NCBI GenBank assembly: GCA_025450355.1
Contig: JANWHR010000280.1
Coordinates: forward strand, 1 to 5,492
From: Micropepsaceae bacterium
GTDB lineage: Bacteria; Pseudomonadota; Alphaproteobacteria; Micropepsales; Micropepsaceae
Direction: 5' to 3'
DNA length: 5,492 nucleotides
In this document: positions 1-5,084 of the stretch, in pieces
How the letters are laid out: the number at the start of each line of letters is the position of its first letter
How positions within the stretch are numbered: position 1 is the stretch's first letter
Made by a program: the position numbers and the translations under genes
The notes under the pieces: generated by a model
What the model was told of the DNA's origin: nothing
Databases searched by the model: none
Seen by the model: the letters and a program-made list of their open reading frames with translations, nothing else

Positions 1-738
1 AACGCCGCGCTGCTTCTCGGCACCATGACGCTGATCGGCATCACGTCTTTTTTGCCGGTTTACATGCAGGCGGTGCAGGGGCGGCCCGCCATTCTCGCCG
101 GAATACCGCTGTCCGCGATGCTGTTCGCCTGGCCGATGGCCTCCGCCACGTCGTGGCGGATCGTCAAACGCCTGTCGATGCGCTGGACCATGCGAATGGG
201 CGCCGTTCTCATTCCGGTCGGGGCGGCGCTCCTGCTGCTCATCACTCCGGATACGCCGCCTTTCATGATGGGGATCGGGCCCTCATTCATGGGATTCGGC
301 ATGGGGCTTTTGAACATCACCTGCATGGTGATGATCCAGGGCAGCGTCGGACACGCAAAGCGGGGGAGCGCGACCGCCTCGATGCTGTTCGCGCGCACGC
401 TGGGAAACACGCTCGGCGTTACCGCGCTCGGTGCGATCCTCAATCTTGCCGTGATCTACTTTGCCGGCGGCCACGGCAACAGTCTGACTGCGGAGCAAAT
501 CCAGGCGTTGCTGAAGAGCATCGGAAACATGCTGGGGGGCGGGGCCGCCGCGCCGGAACTGCACAGCACGCTGGATTACGCCCTGCGTGGCACCTTCTGG
601 GGCATGGTGGGATTTTCGATCCTGTGCGCGATCATGGCCTTCACCGTGCCGGTGCGCGAACTGGACACGCTGCCCGATTCATCGCAGCCGAAGCCGGCTG
701 AACCGGCGCCGCGGGAATCGGCGGCGGCGGACGCGTAA
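1..738 (+). CDS. MFS multidrug efflux transporter, DHA2 (14-TMS) type, C-terminal part
   Basis: The reading frame is open from the first base, so this is the 3' part (245 codons) of a gene that starts left of the window. It encodes about six hydrophobic membrane segments, near residues 2-21, 29-46, 64-81, 88-111, 131-151 and 203-224, matching the last six or so helices of a 14-helix DHA2 transporter. Family-like stretches are FLPVYMQAVQG followed by AG at the start, and GFGMGLLNITCMVMIQ...RGSATASMLFARTLGNTLG in the middle, the usual late-helix signature of EmrB/QacA-like proton-driven drug exporters in the inner membrane. The hydrophilic loop at about 155-195 lies before the last helix, and the protein ends in a Pro/Ala-rich cytoplasmic tail. 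The substrate cannot be told. No membrane-fusion partner is visible; if there is one it lies upstream. The gene is convergent with the alpha/beta hydrolase, 77 bp away. Confidence 0.9.
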   Translation, partial: NAALLLGTMTLIGITSFLPVYMQAVQGRPAILAGIPLSAMLFAWPMASATSWRIVKRLSMRWTMRMGAVLIPVGAALLLLITPDTPPFMMGIGPSFMGFGMGLLNITCMVMIQGSVGHAKRGSATASMLFARTLGNTLGVTALGAILNLAVIYFAGGHGNSLTAEQIQALLKSIGNMLGGGAAAPELHSTLDYALRGTFWGMVGFSILCAIMAFTVPVRELDTLPDSSQPKPAEPAPRESAAADA

Positions 739-771
739 CTCACCCAACGCTTCCAGAACGCGGGTGCAAAA

Positions 772-801
772 GCGCATGCGCAGTCGCGCGGGGCCCCGCG
801 C
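772..801. terminator. GC-rich palindromes between convergent genes, possible weak terminator
   Basis: The 77-bp gap between the two stop codons holds a perfect 10-bp palindrome (GCGCATGCGC, 772-781) and a perfect 16-bp palindrome (GCGCGGGGCCCCGCGC, 786-801). Either can form a short GC hairpin in RNA from both strands. No T-tract follows on either strand, so an intrinsic terminator is uncertain. It is the only obvious transcript-end structure in this gap. Confidence 0.3.
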
Positions 802-815
802 TGGGCGAAGGAAAG

Positions 816-1838
816 CTAGACCAGCTGGGCCTTGGGCATTGACAGGAATGATTGCGCCACGTGCCAGTAAAGCTGCCGGTTCTTTCCGAGCGTCAGGGAA
901 TGCGCCATGCCCGGAAGGATCGCCAGTTGACGGTCCGGATTGGGCAGCTTGCTGAAGAAATCGGTGATGTCTTCTTCGGTCGCGATGCCGTCATATTGAC
1001 CGCGGCACAGCAGCACGGGGCACTTCACCAGCGACGCCTCGATGATCGGCAGCTTTGAGGTCATGTCGAGATAGGTGCCCGTTGGAACGGAGTCACCCAG
1101 CGGCAATTCGGCGGCAACCAGGGCCGCCGCGACGCGCGGGTCCGAGGTGCCGGGTTTGTCGCGCGTGAAGATCGATTCGATCATTTCCTTCGGGCGCGGG
1201 CGGCGATTGTGCGTGCGATAGAAATCAACATTCTTTGCCCGCTCGGTCAGCGTGGGGGAGCCCTTGCCGGTATAGGTGTAGGCGCCCAGCACGACGCGAT
1301 CGACGCGTTCCGGATGCGCGGCGGCGAAGGCGGCGACGCGCAGCGCGCCGGATGATTCGCCCAGCATGTTGAATTTCTGCTGACCGGTTTCCTGGGCGAT
1401 CAGCGGCGCGGCGGCTTCGAGATCGGCAACGCCGCTCTTGATATCGGAATTGCCACTCGTGACCGAGGATTTGCCGTAGCCTTCAAAATCGATCACCCAG
1501 CAGTCGTAACCGAGGCGCGAAAACACGTTCATCACGGAATATTCTTCGCCGGGAACATGCAGGTCCCAGCTCGGCATGCCGGAGATGGACGAGCCATGGA
1601 CCATCAGAACGACGGGAAGCGGCTTGTCGCCCGGGGCCGGAGCTTTCATCCGCCGGCGATACAACGCGAGGTTCACCGCGCCCTTTTTCGCCGTGTAATC
1701 CTTGTTCCAGAACTGGTTCTCGCCCTCGGCAGCGGCCGCGCTGCGCAACGAGCTGGCCGCAACGGCTGCAGCTGCGACGCCGATACCCGAAATGATGTTG
1801 CGGCGGTTGGGGGACGAATTGTTGTCTTCTGCACGCAT
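816..1838 (-). CDS. Tat-exported alpha/beta hydrolase
   Basis: The protein has 340 residues. I chose the ATG at 1838 because GAGGAGG lies a few bases upstream; an ATG 13 codons earlier (1877) would put this Shine-Dalgarno inside the gene. The N-terminus has a twin-arginine-like motif (N-R12-R13-N-I-I) and an Ala-rich hydrophobic stretch to about residue 37, suggesting folded export by Tat, although the motif lacks the common Ser before RR and the Lys after. The alpha/beta-hydrolase core is complete: oxyanion-type HG at 81-82, nucleophile elbow G160-E-S162-S-G164, acid D283 in QYDG, and H313 in GMAHS. A cap region lies at roughly 190-260. Probable role is periplasmic hydrolysis of an ester, epoxide or similar small substrate; the substrate is unknown. 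It is transcribed divergently from the DUF1194 gene and converges on the MFS gene, so it looks monocistronic. Confidence 0.9.
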   Translation of the reverse strand: MRAEDNNSSPNRRNIISGIGVAAAAVAASSLRSAAAAEGENQFWNKDYTAKKGAVNLALYRRRMKAPAPGDKPLPVVLMVHGSSISGMPSWDLHVPGEEYSVMNVFSRLGYDCWVIDFEGYGKSSVTSGNSDIKSGVADLEAAAPLIAQETGQQKFNMLGESSGALRVAAFAAAHPERVDRVVLGAYTYTGKGSPTLTERAKNVDFYRTHNRRPRPKEMIESIFTRDKPGTSDPRVAAALVAAELPLGDSVPTGTYLDMTSKLPIIEASLVKCPVLLCRGQYDGIATEEDITDFFSKLPNPDRQLAILPGMAHSLTLGKNRQLYWHVAQSFLSMPKAQLV

Positions 1839-1841
1839 GTG

Positions 1842-1852
1842 TTTTCCTCCTC
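1842..1852 (-). promoter_or_regulatory. Ribosome binding site deciding the hydrolase start
   Basis: On the minus strand the sequence reads CCGAGGAGGAAAACACATG. The purine run GAGGAGGAAAA ends four bases before the ATG whose A is at 1838. This supports that start over the upstream in-frame ATG at 1877. Confidence 0.75.
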
Positions 1853-1871
1853 GGCGGCAGCTGGGGATCTG

Positions 1872-1926
1872 TTGCAAACATTACGCCCTTGTCGCGCGAT
1901 GCGCCACAGCAAAGCGTCATTTGCAA
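1872..1926. repeat. Imperfect inverted repeat in divergent promoter region
   Basis: Within the 151-bp gap between the hydrolase and DUF1194 starts, GCGTCATTTGCAA (+ strand, 1914-1926) is matched in opposite orientation by GCGTAATGTTTGCAA (- strand, 1886 to 1872). They share GCGT, an AT, and the 7-mer TTTGCAA, differing by one substitution and a 2-base gap. The arms are 27 bp apart. The arrangement suits a shared operator for two divergent genes, but the regulator is not identifiable. An 8-bp palindrome GCAATTGC (1923-1930) overlaps the right arm. Confidence 0.4.
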
Positions 1927-1956
1927 TTGCCCGCTGCCCCATTGCGGGTTTATCGT
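1927..1956 (+). promoter_or_regulatory. Candidate promoter for the DUF1194 gene
   Basis: TTGCCC (1927-1932), 18 bp, then TATCGT (1951-1956) gives four of six matches to each sigma-70-type hexamer. It lies 34 bp before the ATG at 1990 and directly follows the right arm of the inverted repeat. The match is modest and alphaproteobacterial promoters are variable, so this is tentative. Confidence 0.25.
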
Positions 1957-1989
1957 TTTGATCCAGAGCGGACGGGAGGATTGGGACCG

Positions 1990-2892
1990 ATGGCCGCTTT
2001 CAAAATGAGCCGGAAGATCACGCTGGCCGCAGCAGTGATAGCCGGTTGCTGTTTTCTGCAAACACCGGGCGGCGCGGCGCCAGGCGAAGAAGTCGATCTC
2101 GCGCTCGTGATCGCGACCGATGTTTCCTACAGCGTGGATGAAAACGAGGCGCGGTTTCAACGACAGGGCGCCATTACTGCCTTCCGCAGCCCCGAGGTTG
2201 TGCGTGCGATTCAGTCCGCGCCGCGCGGACGCATCGCGGTCGCTTACATCGATTTCGCGACGATTGGCGCGTACAAGGTGATTGCCGGCTGGCACATCGT
2301 GCACGACAAAGCGAGCGCGGATGCCTTCGCGGGCATCCTTGAGGCGGCGCCGCGCACGCTGGGCGTGAACACGTCGATCAGCAGCGGCATCGAACTGGCC
2401 GGGCATTTGCTCGATACCATCGCTTACACCGCGGACAAACGGATGATCGATATTTCCGGCGATGGTCCCAATAATGAGGGGCACCTGGTCGATCACGCGC
2501 GCGATGAAGCGCTCGCCAAAGGCATCATCATCAACGGCCTGCCGATCATGACGCCTGCGGATCAATTCGACATCTATTATCTTCCGGATCTCGACAAATA
2601 TTATGCCGGCTGCGTGATCGGCGGACCAGGTGCATTCATCCAGGTCGCGCGCGGGTTTGAAGATCTCGAGCGGGCGCTCCGGCGCAAGCTGATCCAGGAA
2701 ATCTCCAGCGCATCGCCGGCCGGCCGGCCGCTGATCAGGGTGGCGGGCGAGATGTCCCACGCCGGCCATCAGCCGTACGAGAAAGGCTGCGACATCGGCG
2801 AACGGATGCGCTTTGGCCGGCTGCGCAGCCCGGAACGCGAAGCCGATTTGCAGTTCCTGCCGCGGGACGGGCTTTCGCCGGGAGGCGAGTAA
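1990..2892 (+). CDS. DUF1194 family protein, exported von Willebrand A-like domain
   Basis: The protein has 300 residues. The start at 1990 is preceded by GGGAGGA (1974-1980) with a 9-base gap; a second ATG at 2005 gives a shorter, also plausible signal peptide. I recognise DUF1194, a family common in alphaproteobacteria and related to von Willebrand factor A domains; its function is not established. The metal-ion-dependent adhesion site (MIDAS) is complete: D44-V-S46-Y-S48, T118 in GVNTS, and D138 in DISGDGPNNEG. The N-terminus (MSRK, then a hydrophobic stretch to about residue 23) is a secretion signal. Cleavage could follow GGAA near residue 30, or IAGC (17-20) could serve as a lipobox and make it a lipoprotein. 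Probably a periplasmic or membrane-anchored metal-dependent binding protein. The next gene is co-directional but 163 bp away. The open frame upstream of 1990 is only antisense to the hydrolase. Confidence 0.9.
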   Translation: MAAFKMSRKITLAAAVIAGCCFLQTPGGAAPGEEVDLALVIATDVSYSVDENEARFQRQGAITAFRSPEVVRAIQSAPRGRIAVAYIDFATIGAYKVIAGWHIVHDKASADAFAGILEAAPRTLGVNTSISSGIELAGHLLDTIAYTADKRMIDISGDGPNNEGHLVDHARDEALAKGIIINGLPIMTPADQFDIYYLPDLDKYYAGCVIGGPGAFIQVARGFEDLERALRRKLIQEISSASPAGRPLIRVAGEMSHAGHQPYEKGCDIGERMRFGRLRSPEREADLQFLPRDGLSPGGE

Positions 2893-2966
2893 GCGGAATC
2901 TCGGCCGTTTCGGAATGCGGCGAGGACGCCCGCGGGTAACAAGGCCGCTTACATCTCGCAAGTTTT
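2885..2966 (+). terminator. Long-range stem over the DUF1194 stop, possible terminator
   Basis: GTAAGCGG (2889-2896) is complementary to CCGCTTAC (2945-2952). After a 3-base bulge, GCGA (2885-2888) pairs with TCGC (2956-2959), giving about 12 pairs in total, and AAGTTTT follows. The 48-base interior is GC-rich and can fold further. It sits where a transcript end for DUF1194 would be expected, but the long loop makes it a weak terminator candidate. Confidence 0.25.
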
Positions 2967-2979
2967 GCCGAAAAGGCGC

Positions 2980-3011
2980 TATAACCAGTGCCGGAACCGA
3001 TGGGCCATCGG
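2980..3011 (+). promoter_or_regulatory. Candidate promoter element and dyad upstream of the MBL-fold gene
   Basis: TATAAC (2980-2985) resembles a -10 box, without a convincing -35 at normal spacing. A 15-bp near-palindrome, CCGATGG-G-CCATCGG (2997-3011), follows about a dozen bases later, where an operator overlapping the transcript start would sit. An alternative reading is an ECF-type pair, GGAAC (2993-2997) and CGTC (3016-3019). The 163-bp gap from the previous stop supports an independent promoter for the MBL-fold gene. Confidence 0.3.
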
Positions 3012-3040
3012 ACGGCGTCCCCGCATCCGCAGCCCCAAGC

Positions 3041-3048
3041 AGGAGGGA
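3041..3048 (+). promoter_or_regulatory. Ribosome binding site deciding the MBL-fold gene start
   Basis: AGGAGGGA ends 7 bases before the ATG at 3056. It selects that start over the in-frame open region extending back to 2813, which overlaps the DUF1194 coding sequence. Confidence 0.8.
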
Positions 3049-3055
3049 TTCCACA

Positions 3056-3985
3056 ATGAAGCTTGCATGGACAGCCGGTTTGGCCGCAGCGGTCAGCCTC
3101 ATCGCGGTGAGCGCTTACGCACAGGGCCAGCCGGATTTTTCAAAAGTTCAAATCAAGACCACGCCACTCGGCAACAATCTCTACATGCTGGAAGGACAGG
3201 GTGGAAACATCACCGTCGCCTGCGGTCAGGACGGCGTGATTCAGGTTGATGGCGAATTCGCCCCGTTGCACGACAAGATCAAGGCGGCGGTCGACCGCGC
3301 CTGCGGCGGCAAGCCGGTCAAATATCTCGTCAACACGCATTTCCACGGCGACCACACGGGTGGCAACGCGGGCTTCGCGAAAGACGGCGCCGAGGTGGTC
3401 GCACATCGCAATCTGCTGCTCCGCCTCGAGCACGGAACCACCAACGGTCTGTCCGGGGCGAAGACGGCGCCGGTTCAGAAAGCCGCCCTTCCGGTGAAGA
3501 CCTACACCACGGAAGGCCTGCAGCTGATGGTCGAAGGCCAGAGCGCGTTTGTGAATCATCCGGCAAGCGCCCATACCGATACCGATTCCTATGTCTATTT
3601 CCCGGCCGCCAATGTGATTTCCACCGGCGATGTCGTGAGCACGGGCAACCGTTATGTGACCATTGATTACGCCAATGGCGGCAGCATCAACGGGATCATC
3701 TCGACCGTTGAAACCTATTTGCGGCTCGGCAACGACCAGACGAAATATGTGCCTGGCCATGGCGCGCTCGCAACCCATGCCGACATCCAGGCCTATCATG
3801 ATCTGCTCGTGCGCGTGCGCGATGCCGTGAAAAACGACATGACCGGGAAGACCGAAGCCCAGGTAATCGCCGACAAGCCGCTGGCGCAGATTGGCGCCCA
3901 ACTGCACACCAATCAGCAGGCGGACGATAACATGGTGAAGATGGTCTATCGTTCGCTGAAAGGCGTGAAGGCCAACAAGGCGTAG
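3056..3985 (+). CDS. Sec-exported MBL-fold metallo-hydrolase
   Basis: The protein has 309 residues with a clear Sec signal peptide: Lys at position 2, a hydrophobic core to about residue 18, and the cleavage box A20-Y-A22 before Gln23. The metallo-beta-lactamase fold carries a full dinuclear zinc set: H95-F-H97-G-D99-H100, then H173 (in SAHTDTD), D192 (in STGDVV) and H235 (in VPGHG). The bridging D192 is the glyoxalase II/general hydrolase arrangement; class B1/B2 lactamases have Cys there and B3 has Ser, so resistance to beta-lactams should not be assumed. It resembles periplasmic COG0491-type hydrolases, whose substrates are mostly unknown. Residues after about 250 form a charged helical tail with no metal ligands. 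It probably has its own promoter and is followed by a strong terminator at 4050-4083. Confidence 0.93.
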   Translation: MKLAWTAGLAAAVSLIAVSAYAQGQPDFSKVQIKTTPLGNNLYMLEGQGGNITVACGQDGVIQVDGEFAPLHDKIKAAVDRACGGKPVKYLVNTHFHGDHTGGNAGFAKDGAEVVAHRNLLLRLEHGTTNGLSGAKTAPVQKAALPVKTYTTEGLQLMVEGQSAFVNHPASAHTDTDSYVYFPAANVISTGDVVSTGNRYVTIDYANGGSINGIISTVETYLRLGNDQTKYVPGHGALATHADIQAYHDLLVRVRDAVKNDMTGKTEAQVIADKPLAQIGAQLHTNQQADDNMVKMVYRSLKGVKANKA

Positions 3986-4049
3986 GCACCCCCCGCCCGG
4001 GGCGCCAAAGCGCACGCGCGGGCGCGCCGGCCTCAGAGGAGAAGTTCAG

Positions 4050-4083
4050 AACGGCGGCGATCATCTCGCCGCCGTTTCGTTTT
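4050..4083 (+). terminator. Intrinsic terminator of the MBL-fold gene
   Basis: A perfect 11-bp stem, AACGGCGGCGA (4050-4060) and TCGCCGCCGTT (4066-4076), with a 5-base loop, is followed on the + strand by TCGTTTT. It lies 64 bp past the MBL-fold stop. Its T-rich tail runs up to the stop codon of the convergent metallophosphoesterase, so that gene's transcript would also form the hairpin, but on that strand the trailing bases (CTGAACTTCT) are a poorer T-tract. Confidence 0.85.
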
Positions 4084-5024
4084 CAGACGAGCGTCGCGTC
4101 GCTAAGCGAAAATGCGTCGTGATCACCCACGATCGAGACGCTGGTGACACCGAGCATCCCGGGCAGGCGATCGGCCGGCACTTTCAGGGGCCCTGGTCCG
4201 GAGCCTTCGCCGGCTGCGGGTTGGGGATAGGCCATTGAACGCGCGGTGTGGAAGGTGATGTTGCCTTCCACTTTCCGCACGATCTGATGGATGTGACCGT
4301 TCAACACGGCCACCGATCCAAAGCGGCGCAACGCGCTGAACGCCCGGCCCGAGTCTCCGGTTCCCCAGCCCCACGGCTCGTATACGGACCACAGGGGCAT
4401 ATGCGCAAACACAACGATTGGCGTGCTGGCGCTTCGGGCCCGCAAATCGTCTTCGAGCCAGGACAGTTGGTCATCGCCCAGTGCGGCCAGTCCATTGGGT
4501 TTGAAATTCATGACATTGTTGAGTGCAATGAAATGAACGCCACCGTGATCGAAACTGTAGTAACCCCGGTTGTTCGACGCGGCCCCAAACCGGCCAAAAT
4601 ACTCCTTGCCCGGACCATCGATGACGTCGTGTTCGCCCGGAACCGTATGAAGCTCACCCGCCCTGATTGCGGAAAACAACTGTTGTGCCTGATCGAATTC
4701 TTCCGCTTTCGACAGATGGGTAATGTCGCCGGTATGAATGACGAGTGACGGCGGCTGCGGAAGCCGGTTGACCAGATCGACGGAACGCCTGACGGTTTGG
4801 GGTACGTCAGGATTCGCCTCACCCTTGAACCCGATATGGCTGTCGCTGATCTGGACGAACAACGGCGTGCCCGCAGTTTGTGATCCCGCATCGCGGGCGG
4901 CAGCCTCGGTCAGGCCCATGGGAAGGAGAACGCCGCCGGAAAGGACAAAGAGCGTCCCGGCGCTGCCTGCCGCGAGGCATTTCAATGCACCGCGGCGCGA
5001 ATGCAGGGTGGATTCGGAAGTCAT
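4083..5024 (-). CDS. Tat-exported calcineurin-like metallophosphoesterase
   Basis: The protein has 313 residues. The start at 5024 has GAGAGG five bases upstream. The N-terminus carries a strong twin-arginine motif (S9-R10-R11-G-A-L-K15) followed by a hydrophobic segment to about residue 38, so it should be exported folded, with its metals, to the periplasm. The class III phosphodiesterase-like metal motifs are in order: D61-S-H63, G99-D100, G130-E-H-D133, H208 (in FAHMP) and G243-H-I-H246. The usual Asn of GNHD is Glu131, a possible metal ligand change. A region rich in Trp, Tyr and Gly at 212-224 and a Gly/Pro loop at 268-280 probably shape the active site. The likely activity is hydrolysis of a phosphomono- or diester; substrate unknown. 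It lies 60 bp downstream of the anti-sigma gene and is probably co-transcribed with it, suggesting control by an ECF sigma factor. Confidence 0.92.
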   Translation of the reverse strand: MTSESTLHSRRGALKCLAAGSAGTLFVLSGGVLLPMGLTEAAARDAGSQTAGTPLFVQISDSHIGFKGEANPDVPQTVRRSVDLVNRLPQPPSLVIHTGDITHLSKAEEFDQAQQLFSAIRAGELHTVPGEHDVIDGPGKEYFGRFGAASNNRGYYSFDHGGVHFIALNNVMNFKPNGLAALGDDQLSWLEDDLRARSASTPIVVFAHMPLWSVYEPWGWGTGDSGRAFSALRRFGSVAVLNGHIHQIVRKVEGNITFHTARSMAYPQPAAGEGSGPGPLKVPADRLPGMLGVTSVSIVGDHDAFSLSDATLV

Positions 5025-5029
5025 GCCAG

Positions 5030-5047
5030 CCTCTCGATGGTTTCGAG
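5030..5047 (-). promoter_or_regulatory. Ribosome binding site with small overlapping hairpin
   Basis: The Shine-Dalgarno-like GAGAGG of the metallophosphoesterase gene occupies 5030-5035 on the minus strand. Its first three bases fall inside a 5-bp stem, CTCGA (5047 to 5043) and TCGAG (5037 to 5033), with a 5-base loop. The stem is short and could lower rather than block translation initiation. Confidence 0.3.
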
Positions 5048-5084
5048 GGCTTGACCATTCAGGCTGCCGGTTTATTCCCCGGAT

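Noticed and set aside
1702..1989. Upstream extension of the DUF1194 open frame
   Set aside because: The extra 96 codons are antisense to the hydrolase start, and a Shine-Dalgarno plus signal peptide mark the start at 1990.
2813..3055. Upstream extension of the MBL-fold open frame
   Set aside because: It overlaps the DUF1194 gene in another frame; AGGAGGGA and a clean Sec signal peptide place the start at 3056.
1483..3102. A 539-codon open frame on the minus strand covering part of the hydrolase, the divergent gap and all of the DUF1194 gene
   Set aside because: It runs antisense to the well-supported DUF1194 gene and out of frame through the hydrolase start; its translation is Arg/Ala-rich with no recognisable domain, as expected from a GC-rich shadow frame.
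3140..4015. A 291-codon minus-strand open frame opposite the MBL-fold gene
   Set aside because: It mirrors the MBL-fold coding sequence, shows no family features, and has no convincing ribosome binding site.
4248..4748. A 166-codon plus-strand frame inside the metallophosphoesterase gene
   Set aside because: Antisense shadow of a gene with all its metal motifs intact; no own domain or start signal.
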